Part shown: positions 1 through 10,176 of the stretch, piece by piece
Numbering within the stretch: position 1 is the stretch's first letter
Layout: each line of letters begins with the position of its first letter
Assembly (NCBI GenBank): GCA_947044405.1
Contig: CAMRHE010000156.1
Span: forward strand, 2,833,001 to 2,897,000
DNA: 64,000 bases
Direction of reading: 5' to 3'
Source of the DNA: Leptodactylus fallax
Lineage: Eukaryota; Chordata; Amphibia; Anura; Leptodactylidae
Made by a program: the position numbers and the translations under genes
The notes under the pieces: model-generated
What the model saw: only the letters and a program-made list of their open reading frames with translations
Told to the model about the DNA's origin: nothing
Database searches by the model: none

Positions 1-49
1 CAGATGTCGCGAAGGGGCTGGAATGTGTGGGACATGATAAAGTCAAATA

Positions 50-250
50 TGGGCACCGCAGGCTTTCTTCTAACGTGCCTGCGCCTCCTGTACCCTCCAT
101 CTCACTATAGCGGTATGTCGCAATGGGTTCTCTGCTCCTACCTCCTTTCCTTCGTACCGTCGGGACAAACCAGGAAGGAGGCACGTACGGGCGCTGCAGG
201 CTTTCTTGTCTTAACGTGCCTGCACCACCTGTACCCTACTTCCTAGCACT
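50..250. repeat. two-copy direct repeat
   Basis: The block around 51-103 (core GCAGGCTTTCTT, then TAACGTGCCTGC, then CCTGTACCCT) recurs around 188-236, offset by about 137 bp, with small differences. It looks like two units of a local tandem duplication. No coding sense is evident. Confidence 0.6.
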
Positions 251-287
251 ATGGGATGCCGCTCCCCCCCCCACAAACAGCTACATT

Positions 288-354
288 CGGACTATAACAC
301 GCACCCCAATTTTCCTCCCACATTTGGGGGAAAAAAAGTGCGTCTTATCGTCCG
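288..354. repeat. short hairpin, MITE end-like
   Basis: CGGACTATAACACGCAC at the left pairs imperfectly (about 14 of 17) with GTGCGTCTTATCGTCCG at the right. This looks like the terminal inverted repeats of a very short or internally deleted DNA element. The family is not named. From 355 to about 1473 I see no gene or clear element. Confidence 0.45.
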
Positions 355-1727
355 AAAAATAGGTACTTATTTTTATATTTACACTTAGTGTTCAAGTCCC
401 AGTATGGGACTAAGTGGCGCAGTTGCTACTATAATACATGGGACTGCCTTGTATTACCATATTCCAAAGTGAAAATGAAAGCCTCACTATAAAAAATGGC
501 TGTTTGGTAAAGTTTTATAGTGAGGCTTGCGAGGATGATGTGGGGGCCTTCAGTAGACCCCCTGTCATCAATCGCATTGCAGGGGTGCCAATGTAGGTGA
601 AAACACAAAATGTCCCCTTAGATGCCACGATCAGTGAGTGCTGTTATTCAGCTATCTCCAGTATTCCGATTGAAATGAATGGAGCAGTGCACGAGCTGCT
701 GACCTGTTATGGTTTTGATACAAGGCCCCACAAAAGCAAGCAATAGAGTCAGCTATTTAAAAACAGCATACTACTGTGAGCCAAGACAGACACCAAGGTG
801 CCTTCACCAGTGCCTGCCACAAGGCCGGTTGGACTTTCACTGAATCTGGTACTCTGAATTGTCACCAAACAGAAGGATGTACCAATAGTAAACGCACTGC
901 TGGCTGGAACCAAAACAAAACCCACTGTAATTTACATAGCCGAGTAGAGGCAGGAGACAAGTCTTACAGGCATGGGTCAGAACCAGGAGAGGACGTCAGA
1001 GGCAAAACATAGGCAAAGGGTCAAAAATCCAAACAGGCACATCACATGCAAAATCAACAGACAATAGAGAATCCAGAAAAACAATCCAGGGGCTCAGTAT
1101 GAAACAAAAAAAGACAATCAGATACAGAGCCAAACTAGGCAGTGAACAAACATTAGTTCCCACCTATGTCAGGAGGGCAGGGTCTTATATAGACCACCTC
1201 AGCTGCTAATTGAATCAACCCAGGGAACTTCAGAAACTGTAGAAGCTTCCCAGGTTGACACGGCAACATTAAAAGGTGAAGCAGCCAGATTGAGAATCCT
1301 CACAAGACCACTGCTCTCTTGATCAGTTAAGGTCTAAGTGGTTGGACCCCCACTGATTTGCAAGTTATTCCTATGTATAGGGGATCACTTGCTTTCTTGA
1401 GAAAACCCCTTTAATCTTGCAGACATATAGTGCACAGACAGTGGCACTCACCTTTTCTTTTTCAGACAATCATTCTTCCAGAAGCCACCTCTCTCCAAGA
1501 AAAACATCAAGAACAGACTGACATTCTGCATGAAATACAGGGAATGAAGTGCAGGGGACTGGGGCAAAGTTATTTTCTCTTTTGAAGTTCCCTTCAGACC
1601 GCTTAGGACATCTGGAAGAATGATTGCCAGAGAAGAAAAGGTGATCGCTGCCACACGTCCTGTTCTGTGTAATGCCAACAGTAAAACATCCTCAAACCAT
1701 TCATGTGTGGGGTTGCTTTTCATCCAA

Positions 1728-2326
1728 GGGATGGGTTCACACTACCGTTGATGGCCGTTCTGATAGTGTCCATTAAAAAAAGAAAAAAAAACCGGACAAC
1801 TATCATAACAGACATTAACGGACACTAACTGATGTTAATGTGTCTGTTTTTTTAACTGATCCAATTAATGGATTAGTTAAAAAAAATGGACACATTTGCA
1901 TCAGTTAGCATCAGTTTGTGTCCGTTTTTTAACACTGTCCGTTTTTTTTTTCCTGCTTTCTGAGCATGCGCAGAAAAAAAAACGGACATAAAATTACGGA
2001 CAATAACTGATGGCCTTCAGTTACTGTCTGTTATAAGTCCATTACCCATAGACTTCAATGTTAACAAAATAACGGACACTTGCTGTCCGTCAAGAATCCG
2101 TTATTTCAAACGGACAAAAAAGTCCTGCATGTAGGATTTTTTGTCCGTGAAAAAAAAACGGACTTCTGACAGATTGGGTGTAAACGGACACAATATAAAA
2201 ACCCATTGAAATTAATGGAAATTTTAACGGATTTCTGACGGTTCAGCTAGTGTCCGATGCTAAAATCTTGTAACGGACAATAGCAACGGACACTGACGGT
2301 CACCCATGGTAGTGTGAACGCCCCCT
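1728..2326. mobile_element. foldback MITE nested in the dead Tc1
   Basis: The ends are inverted: GGGTTCACACTACCG near the left and GGTAGTGTGAACGCCCCC at the right. The interior is rich in repeats of the motif AACGGACA in both orientations, so the whole 0.6 kb can fold back. It interrupts the Tc1 relic between sequences that are adjacent in the intact copy, so it inserted after the Tc1. A truncated relative is at 33786-34052. Confidence 0.75.
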
Positions 2327-2608
2327 AAGAAAACTTAACATGAATAAAAAATGGTATCTAAACTTCCTCCAAGAGCAACTTAACCCAAAAATCCAGGAGT
2401 AATTAGGCGATGAACAATGCTTTTTCCAGCATGATGAAGCACCATGTCGCAAAGCAAACGTGATAATTGGCTCAGTGAACAAGAGAAGAAACTATTGAAA
2501 TTTTGGGTCCATGGCCAGGAAACTCCTCAGATCTCAGTCCCATTGAGAACCTGTGGTCAATCCTCAAAAAGTGGGTAGACAAACAAAAAACTCAGAAATA
2601 GTGATAAA

Positions 2609-2981
2609 CTTCCTTTTCAAGAAGAAAAGGAAAGATGGCCGCCGGCCATCTTCTTGAATGAGCATACAGAGCATGCGCGAGATTTTGATCTCAGCAACGT
2701 CACTTGCTGCTCATTATGCAGTGATGAGGATCAGTAGGAGAGATATTTTTCAAAGGAGGGGCATAGAAGAAAGGAGCCGGAGGCGTTCTTCAGGTTATGA
2801 CAATGCAGTGCTCGGAGCACAGGGGTAAAGCCGATTTGCATATCAAGAATTACTCATTTATACAAAAACGGCTGCAAAGAAATAAAGAAAAAAGGTATGC
2901 CTAGAATAGCCTTTCTAAAGGCTATTGGAATATATGCTTATTTAAAAATACATTTCTGCAATTATAGAATCCCTTTAAAAA
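2609..2981. mobile_element. second insertion in the dead Tc1, unclassified
   Basis: About 370 bp here have no counterpart in the intact Tc1 copy, whose transposase C-terminal sequence resumes at about 2982. It contains a near-palindrome AAGATGGCCGCCGGCCATCTT-like core at about 2632-2653 and ends near TAGAATCCCTTTAAAA. Boundaries are approximate and the class is unknown. Confidence 0.5.
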
Positions 2982-3714
2982 TAAGGGTCAACACTGTAAA
3001 TATTGAGTGTTTGCATAAACTTGATGTTTTTGTCAATAAAAGTGTAAAAAATTGAAATTCCTAAAATTGTACTTCAGCATATCATAAAAAACATCCGGAT
3101 AAAAGATCACAAAACACTAGACCAGCAAACTTTGTGAAAACCAAAATTTTTGTCGGCCTCAAATCTTTTGGCTATGAATGTAGTCTTGCAGTGATAGAGT
3201 GGCTTAAAGCACCATAGATAACTATGAGTCGGGGTCTCCAAGCAGAGTACAGTCCAGGAAATACAGCTGATTCACCATAATTTTGAAACTACATATGACC
3301 GCGTGCAGCTAGCCTACAGCAGCACTCGATGAAGTTTGTTTACTCAAAGCTAAGAGAAGAAACAGAAAAAGGGGAAGGACAACATATCAATACTGGATTG
3401 TGTGAACAAGTTCTTGAAAATGTCCTAGTCATGTCCAAATTACAAAGGTAGAGGACATCTTTAAGGGAATGACTGGCTGAGACAACTGCCTTATGCCTTT
3501 TTTTGGACATAAAAGGGTCACCCATTTGAGACCCCCATTTATGAGCCAGAACAGACAATCACTTTGGCAGACTGAGTCCTATTGCAATAATCAAGGTACA
3601 AGCAAATATAAGAAGCTAATAGTAAATTTTCTGTCTCAAGTGTTTTATTTAGATCAATACAAGTCAGTACTTCTCTATAATGTCTTATAAGGTGCTGCTG
3701 CTGAGTGAAATTAA

Positions 3715-3868
3715 GTTAGGGCTCATTCACATAACACGCTGAGTTCCCCATAAACATAAGTCTATGAGGGAACTGAAATCGAATTACCCTTGGAAATGCA
3801 CTTGGTCATGAAAAAAGTACTTTTCAACGGCTAAGCACAGGGCTTTGTCATGTGAATGTAGCCTTAGG
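3715..3868. mobile_element. short foldback MITE
   Basis: The left end TTAGGGCTCATTCACATAAC is matched in inverse by the right end GTCATGTGAATGTAGCC plus TTA. It is about 150 bp, non-coding, and belongs to the broad set of 'TTCACA'-ended MITEs that recur in this window. Confidence 0.6.
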
Positions 3869-3929
3869 GAGCTGTTTTCTCCATGTGCTGTCTATTGGAA
3901 ACACACAGCAATTAGTGTGTGTCTAACGG

Positions 3930-4330
3930 TGCCGTTAGTTTTCTGCCCATCATCAGAAGGGCGTTCCTGACAGTCTAGCTGGGCTGTGAGGAACGCCCCC
4001 TGACAGTACTCATCCATAGCCCTGTACTGTCAGAGGAGACATTCCTTACCACCCAGCGATGACGCTGAGCTGTGAGGAACGCCCCCCAGTACAAGTCTAT
4101 GGATGAGTACTGTCCAGGGGGGCATTCCTCACAGCCCAACTAGACTGTCAGGAATGCCCTTCTGACGATGGGAAGAGATCGGTGACGAAACTAATGGCAC
4201 CGATATCTCCAGCCCCGGGATACATAACGGGAAAGCCGACAGTGCGCTGAATTTACCGCACTGTTGGCTTTCTAGCGGTATATAAAACCACATGTGCTTG
4301 AGGACATGAAAGGTCCTCTTTAAATGTATG
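3930..4330. mobile_element. foldback MITE with long arms
   Basis: The region around 3930-4020 is inverted at about 4095-4205. Both carry GACAGTCTAG, GGCTGTGAGGAA and AGTACTCATCCATAG or their complements. The right side continues to CATGAAAGGTCCTCTTTAAA, a typical element end. It has no coding capacity. From 4331 to 5028 I see no gene or recognisable element. Confidence 0.65.
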
Positions 4331-5028
4331 GTCACTCAGTTAAATGATTGACATGTACATTGGATTTCCTTGCAGAAGGTACTATAAGTGCATTAGAGCT
4401 CTTCTCTTCTCTGCACCTTTGACAGCCACATATTAACAACATCAAGATAGCTTTTGGGTGTAATGAAGAATGTTTCCTTTCACTGACAGCAAGCAGACAT
4501 CTTGCAAATTGGAGGAATTTTAAACATAAATTGTTTGCTTAAAACCTTTTATCACCACTGAGTATTTACTTACAAGGTGTTTCTTGGAAGTGCTCTACTG
4601 TATAAATAAGGACCAATGCTCACAGTAAAAAAGTGCTGGGCTCTCTGCTATCTTTCAATTATTGTCCTTAATGGCTGGGTGTTAACTTTAGAACAGGATA
4701 CTGACACATAGAATTACTGTGAAAATCCCATAAACAATCTTAGATTATCAGTTTGCAAAGCTAATAGACTGAACAAAGTAAACAGCTAGTCCAACAAAGT
4801 TATCTTGCACAATGCATCATACTGTAGTCAGGCTATGGTAAAGTAGAGGTTTATACGTCCATTGATCACATGTGTTGGAAGCTCCATCAGCAACCTTATT
4901 TTCCATCAAAAATTCTCAAAATAAAGCAGTATAGCAAATAAAGTCCATCATCAGTGTCCGTCATATGACAGATCCGGCATAGCTGTTACCGGTATTTTTG
5001 TTGTTCTGATGCTATGACATGAGGCTAA

Positions 5029-5402
5029 GGCTAAGGCCCCACGTGGCATCCCACAGCAAAAAAAGCGCTGTTGGAAAAACCACAGCGGGATCGCATTGCA
5101 GTTCTTCCCGCAGCGATTTAGACAGAAAGTTTGCAGAGTTTTCCCCTGCGGACTTTCTGTTTCAATTATACCTATGGGGAAACCGCCGGTGTTTCCGTAG
5201 ATATAATTGACATGCTTCGATTTGCAAAACCGTGCCGGTTTTGGAAATCGCCGCGTGTCCGCAGAGCGTTTTTTCCACAAAGTGGGCATGGGATTCACTA
5301 GAATCCCATCCACTTTTCTCTGACTGTAAAACGACGCAATTTTTTCCACGGCACTTCCACCACAGGCGAATTGCGGCGCTTACGCCACATGGGGCTTTAG
5401 CC
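5029..5402. mobile_element. foldback MITE, GGCTAAGGCCCC-ended (copy A)
   Basis: The terminal inverted repeats are GGCTAAGGCCCCACGTGGC at the left and GCCACATGGGGCTTTAGCC at the right. The interior is also self-complementary around a centre near 5200. It lies end to end with copy B, so one may have inserted into the end of the other. Confidence 0.75.
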
Positions 5403-5620
5403 TAAGGCCCCACACTGCGGAAAAGCTGCTTTTTTGTTGCAGATTTTGCTGCATTATTTTGAGCCAAACCCAAGCATGGCAACAAAAGGAATGGGAAATA
5501 TATAGGAAGTACTTATACTTCTCCCTTCTGCTCAATCCACTCCTGGCTTTGGCTAAAAAAAACGCAGCATCAAAATTTGCAACAAAAAAAGCAGCTTGTC
5601 TGCAACGTGGGGCCTTAGCC
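5401..5620. mobile_element. foldback MITE, GGCTAAGGCCCC-ended (copy B)
   Basis: It starts CCTAAGGCCCCACACTGCGG and ends TGCAACGTGGGGCCTTAGCC, about 220 bp. The interior, including GGGAAATATATAGGAAGT and CTTCTGCTCAATC, is shared with copy C at 6629-6836, which shows a common family. Confidence 0.8.
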
Positions 5621-5703
5621 TGAAACTCAAAGAACCAAAAGACCACACCACAAACAATAGATAATGGGGTCCACATTGCATTGCCAAAGAATAAATAGCA
5701 ATC

Positions 5704-6074
5704 AGGGTGGGCTCACACTTGCGCCGGCACTCCGTCCGCCGAGAATCCGACCTAAATGTCAGAAAACTGGATAGGGAAAGCTTTGCGATGCTTTGCTTAA
5801 AAACCTATTCACTTCTGTAGGTTTTTAAATCAATGCGTTGGTGTGCGCTTACACCCTCTGCGCCACAAAGCCAGTTTTTTCGTCGGACACAAAGTCCTGC
5901 ATGTCCAACTTTGTTTCCGACGGAAAAAACGGCTTTGTGGCGCATTGCTTTAAAAATCCATAGAAGTGAATGGATTTTTAAGCAAAGAGTCGCAAACTTT
6001 TCCCTATCCAGTTTTCCGACATTTAGGCCAAATTCGTGGTGGATGGAGTGCCGGTGCAAGTGTGAACCCACCCT
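5704..6074. mobile_element. foldback MITE, AGGGTGGGCTCACAC-ended
   Basis: The ends AGGGTGGGCTCACACTTGC and GCAAGTGTGAACCCACCCT form a near-perfect inverted repeat. The interior arms also pair, around a centre near 5905. Length is 371 bp with no coding capacity. Target duplication is not clear. Confidence 0.8.
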
Positions 6075-6411
6075 AAATCTGTAAAACTAACAGAATATCG
6101 CTAGCATGAATACAGAAGTAATCCTATTGTTTTATCAATATGATTACTGTATATAATATTTATACATGATGCATTTAGTAACTATGTATAAAGGGAAAGC
6201 AGGAGTCCCTAAATGCATTTGTCATGATCCTGAATCCCAAGACCATGATGCTTTTCAGTGGCACAGCATTCAAATTTTTGCTGGTCTGGGTGGATCTCCC
6301 ACATGGAAAAGTGTCTGCATAATTCTCACTGAAAGGGAATATTGATCATAACTGTAGAATCCCTCAGCACATGATAGATAGGCACTACACTACACTGATG
6401 AGCCTTTTAAT

Positions 6412-6433
6412 AAAAAAAAAAAAAAAAAAAAAA
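6412..6433. repeat. poly(A) tract
   Basis: An uninterrupted run of A of about 22 bases. It could be the tail of an old retroposed fragment on the plus strand, but no retroposon body is recognisable upstream. Confidence 0.8.
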
Positions 6434-6628
6434 TCTACTTTTTGCACTGCACATCTGTCTTCATTTTATATTGGAGCTACTTTATAAAATGCTTCTTCAC
6501 TATGGCATCTTCTTGCTGCATGGAAAACAGGGTGCCATAAATCATCTGTCGCAGACACATGCTGACTCACCTCCATGAAAAATAAATCACATAAGGGCAC
6601 AGATACAAAATCACTAAAATGTGAGCTT

Positions 6629-6836
6629 TAGGCTAAGACCCCACGTTGCAGAAACGCAGCTTTTTTTGTTGCAGATTTTGTTGCATTTTTTTTAGCCAAA
6701 GCCAAGAATGGCTACAAAAGGAATGGGAAATATATAGGAAGTTCTTATACTTCTACCTTCTGCTCAATCTACTCCTGGCTTTGACTAAAAAAATGCAACA
6801 AAATCTGCAACAAAAAAAATTTGGGGCCTCAGCCTT
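6629..6836. mobile_element. foldback MITE, GGCTAAGGCCCC-ended (copy C)
   Basis: It starts TAGGCTAAGACCCCACGTTG and ends TTGGGGCCTCAGCCTTA. It is homologous along its length to copy B at 5401-5620. Each copy has its own inverted-repeat termini. Confidence 0.75.
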
Positions 6837-7300
6837 AAAGAGGTTATACAGCTTCCAATAATGATCTGCAAATACATCCACAGCAGTGCTAAATACTCAC
6901 TGTTAACTTATGCATGCTTTGCTTGGCTTTATTTTACTTGCTGCTTCTTGTATCACTGTTACTTACATACAGTGAATCTGTGGATAAACTACATTTCCCA
7001 TTATTCATATGCCTACTCTCACTCTCTGTGTACCCCTCCCTTCTCCACTCTCCCCTGCAATGAAATCACAGGTAATAAATCATTCCCACATCAGAGGTCA
7101 CGTGCTGCTGTGATGTTTCGTTTGTTGGCTGCACTGCTCATTGGCGTGAGCTTACAAATGAAACATCACAGCTAAGGTCAATGACCTGAAAATAAATCAG
7201 ATAAAAGGTGCTGAATTTAAACAGGATATATTTCAGTGTTTTGTATTGATGCATCCTGTTATTTGGCCCATACTTTTAAAAACTGGATAACCCCTTTAAG
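6834..7300. mobile_element. MITE with CTTAAAGNGGTTAT ends
   Basis: The left end CTTAAAGAGGTTATACAGC and the right end ACTGGATAACCCCTTTAAG are inverted relatives of the AACCCCTTTAA motif that recurs at element ends throughout the window. It is about 467 bp, has no recognisable protein, and abuts MITE copy C. From 7301 to 7904 I see nothing recognisable. Confidence 0.6.
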
Positions 7301-7904
7301 GACTGAAATCCAATTTTATTTATAGCAGCAGTTACAATCATAAAGTTAAATTCACATGTAGTAAAAAAAACTATGGATTTTCCATGTGAAGCACATTACA
7401 GTAACAGCAAAGTGGATGAGATTTCAATAAATGTAATCCAGATGTTGTGAACATGTTCCCCGTGAAAAATGACCTGGGGTGTAGACTTTGAAGTCTGCAA
7501 CATGTCACTTTCTGGCTTTTCGGGAGATTTCTATGGTTTACCCCTGGATCAACAGCACAATCCACAACTGCTAATTCAAAGTCATTGATTTTTTTTTTGA
7601 CAATCCACAGAAAAATATGCAGTATCAAATCTGCATCAAAAATCCACCTGATTTGGTGTGGAAAATTTCTGCAGCAAATCTGACCCCTATGACTGTAACG
7701 GTAATTTGGCCTGGTATCCCCTCCCTTTTTCTGGCAATTCCAAAATGATAAAAAATAGTTATCCAGGGTCTAATGAAACTTTGGTAGTAGTTAATTTTAC
7801 CAAGAATGGCACCATTGTATCTGGGGTCCAAGTCCTTTTTGATAACAGATAACATACCAGCAGCTTCAAATGTTACAGAGGAAGTTCCACCACTACGACA
7901 GCTT

Positions 7905-8083
7905 ACGTTAGGTTCACACTAGGGTTCAGTTTCTGTTCTTTTGGTCTGCTTGGGGACCCGAAAAACGAAAACCCTATCCAATTAAAAAGCAGTTATCCAC
8001 AGAAACCCGCGGAACAGTTTCTGCCGATTTTATACTTAAGCGAAATGGGGGACGGAGTCACCAAACGCCAGTGTGAGCCTAGC
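7905..8083. mobile_element. short MITE, GGTTCACACTAG-ended
   Basis: The left end ACGTTAGGTTCACACTAGGG pairs with the right end CCAGTGTGAGCCTAGC. The left interior (GACCCGAAAAACGAAAA) is an inverted match to the right part of the MITE at 8371-8543, and a third copy starts at 37592. Confidence 0.65.
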
Positions 8084-8370
8084 ATTATTTGGGGTCCCAG
8101 AATTATTATTGCATTTAACATCCTTAACAGATTAGTCATTTATCTATTAATATTTATATACAGTATATCAGTGACATATTCTGCAGTGGTGTACACAGCA
8201 ACTGTAATTCACCTATCAAATGTATCATCTAGCAATAGTATACACACTAATTTTATATAAAACTAATTGATCTGTGTTTCTGGACAGTGGCATGAGATCC
8301 CAGTAGCAGGAGGAAACCTATATAAGCAAGGTGGCATACAACCTATAGTCAAAATCTTTACAAACTACTA

Positions 8371-8543
8371 AGGCTATGTTCACACATGCATCCGGAAAAA
8401 TGTGGAGAGAAAAGTCCTACAAGCGGGTGGAAACCGGGGCGGACCCCATTATAGTCTATAGGGTCTGCAGGTTACCACGTTTTAAGAGGATTGGGTTTTC
8501 ATTTTTCGGGTCCCCAAGCAGAACGCAGGTGTGAACCTAACGT
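8371..8543. mobile_element. short MITE, GGTTCACAC-ended, inverted relative
   Basis: It starts AGGCTATGTTCACACATGC and ends CAGGTGTGAACCTAACGT. Its right part is the reverse complement of the left part of the element at 7905. From 8544 to 9050 I see no gene. Confidence 0.6.
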
Positions 8544-9049
8544 AAGTAATGTGCAATCCTACTGCAGTTCAGCATTTTTTCCTAATGTCTTTGCTTGTAG
8601 GTGGCGCTGTGCAGTTAATATAAAGGTATGACCAGTATAAAGTATGCAATATCTCCATCTTTCATACACAGTCTGCAGCAATGAGAGATTCAGTAACTTT
8701 TCACATTACAACATTTCACTGGACTACTTTGTCCTTCTGCCACTGTAGCAGAACACGACAGTCAGTTGTGGGTTTCTGCAGATTGCCAGGGCTGCTCCAT
8801 TAAGGGCTTTTCCCAATACATTTGCCCTATACAAGGGGCTATTTATAGAGCTCAGGGTGATGAGCTCACCGGTGCTGCAGGAATTACATGGCAGAAAACA
8901 ATGCACTGAGCAGGAGTACCAGCACTCCAGCCTCACATGGCCTTGTATGACAATGCAATGCAGCCCCATGTCCTTACTGCCTTCATGTTATATGTCACCT
9001 ACCTACCTAGCCATCTAATCTATATATCTAGCTGACGCTCAACATTTCT

Positions 9050-9052
<3 letters not shown>

Positions 9053-9082
<30 letters not shown>
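9053..9082. repeat. (TA)n microsatellite
   Basis: A run of about fifteen TA dinucleotides within retreg1 intron 1, roughly 100 bp downstream of exon 1 in gene orientation. Confidence 0.9.
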
Positions 9083-9085
<3 letters not shown>

Positions 9086-9179
9086 ATTCATCTATCTCAC
9101 ATCTAGCTTTCTTCTATCTGCTTACCACAGTTAGCGCCCCTTATGCCAGCTGATGCCCTCCTGCTCTGTCATCACCTAC

Positions 9180-9343
9180 CAGAAGAGGAAGTTGCAGCAG
9201 ATGAAGACTGCCAAGCTGTACAGGGGCCTCTGCCAGGTTATAGTGTCCGTCACCCGCACTAGAGTCTCCCCCCATAAGGGCTGCTTGGGCTCCAGCCCTG
9301 CCGCCTGCTGCCCGATGTCACCGTGAGCTGCTATGCCGGCCAT
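9180..9343 (-). CDS. retreg1: retreg1 (FAM134B) coding exon 1
   Basis: The minus strand reads ATG at 9343-9341 in a good context (GCATGG) and runs 54 codons plus two bases to a donor (CTG then GTAGGT, cut after 9180). An in-frame TAG lies about 35 bases upstream of the ATG, supporting this start. Residues about 37-54 form a hydrophobic segment, with WQRPLYSLAVF and CCNFLFW, which matches the start of the reticulon-homology domain in FAM134/RETREG proteins (pattern W-x-RP-x-x-SL ... N-x-LFW). RETREG1 is an ER membrane receptor that curves ER sheets and recruits LC3 for ER-phagy; the LC3-binding motif is in the last exon, outside the window. The N-terminal cytosolic part is only about 35 residues, much shorter than in mammals. 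The split W codon and the neighbouring myo10 support the call over RETREG2/3 or ARL6IP1, which I could not exclude by alignment. Confidence 0.82.
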
Positions 9344-9600
9344 GCTGGATGTGTTTGGCCCAGCTCCTGTGTCTCCCTACCGCCTCCGAGTGTGGTTTAT
9401 GGAGCGGCTTGTATGAGGATACACGCTGCCCCCATGTAGGACCGGCAGGTGGGATTTCCTCTGCCCGCCTCCCCACCTATTCGCCTGAATGAGGCTGCCT
9501 CCCCTCACGTCACAGTGGGCACAGCGCAGTTGCCCGCGGCTCTGTAGTCCACAAATGCTGTGTACTTGTTGTGTCACATCGACTACACCCATATGTCTGC
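9344..9600 (-). promoter_or_regulatory. retreg1: probable retreg1 promoter and 5'UTR, CpG-rich
   Basis: This stretch is visibly richer in CG dinucleotides and G+C than the AT-rich sequence on either side and sits directly upstream of the exon 1 start codon. It contains GCCCGCGGC and a CRE-like CTCACGTCACAG at about 9503. No TATA box is obvious at a sensible distance. The transcription start is not determined. From 9601 to 10174 no feature is recognised. Confidence 0.55.
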
Positions 9601-10176
9601 CAAGTCTACTGCCGGCTCCTCAGATTAATGGTCATATACAGAGCAGCGGCTACAGACACAAGACTTTAATCCCAACCCCACTTTATAGTCCCTTGTTATG
9701 CAGGACCACGCTCCCTCATGCTGGACCAAAAATTACCACACAAATTCATTGGGTACCTTATAGTGGAACCATTACCCAATATAGTGTATAATAGTAAAAG
9801 AGTAAAGCAGAAACACAGCAGTAAAAGTAAGTCTTTAAATTGTCCTTTTATGGCAGCTATTAATTCCTTTATATACTAAGAAAAGTGGGCGACATTCAGT
9901 ATGGTGATTATTACAGCTCTAGTTTTCTCTTCAAATTGATGGCTAACATGGTGAAGCCCAATGGTTAGGTCAGTAGGGTCTTTCAGGCACCACCGGTGTC
10001 CTGTCCATCATGTGACATATCCAGCACAATGTTGTGTCTTAATAAACAGAGGTTTAAAGTCTCCCATTCACATTAGATGATTGTCCACCAAGTCCCCCAG
10101 ATTCAGCAGAACCAGCTGACCAGAGACGTAAAGCTCATGAGTCCCATTACAAGATCTACATCAGGCGCCCCGACTA

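Larger units (their letters stand above)
1474..3178 (+). pseudogene. dead Tc1-like transposase relic, split by two insertions
   Basis: The segments 1474-1727, 2327-2608 and about 2982-3178 align in order with the intact Tc1-like element at 10177-11739. They cover the middle of the transposase, the second catalytic region (FQHDEAPC-like), the PDLNPIE-like region, the C-terminus and the right terminal repeat (related to CTCAAAACTTTTGGCCATGA). Many stops, frameshifts and small indels make it non-functional. The 5' half and left terminal repeat are missing. It is much more diverged than the copy at 10177, so it is an older member of the same or a sister family. Confidence 0.8.
1..9179 (-). other. 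retreg1: retreg1 intron 1 (partial, 3' part of intron lies outside window)
   Basis: This stretch lies immediately downstream, on the minus strand, of the splice donor at 9178-9179 that ends the putative retreg1 exon 1. I found no further exon in it. It is filled with a dead Tc1 copy and many foldback MITEs, listed separately. Open frames here, such as those at 776-1012 and 4951-5349, have no recognisable protein similarity and run through repeats. The intron assignment is inference from exon 1. Confidence 0.6.

Noticed and set aside
1150..1470. Possible retroelement leader or gene fragment
   Set aside because: The sequence has a repeat-like feel but no matching partner in the window and no readable protein.
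4951..5349. A 132-codon minus-strand open frame
   Set aside because: It lies entirely inside a foldback MITE (5029-5402) and is explained by the palindrome.
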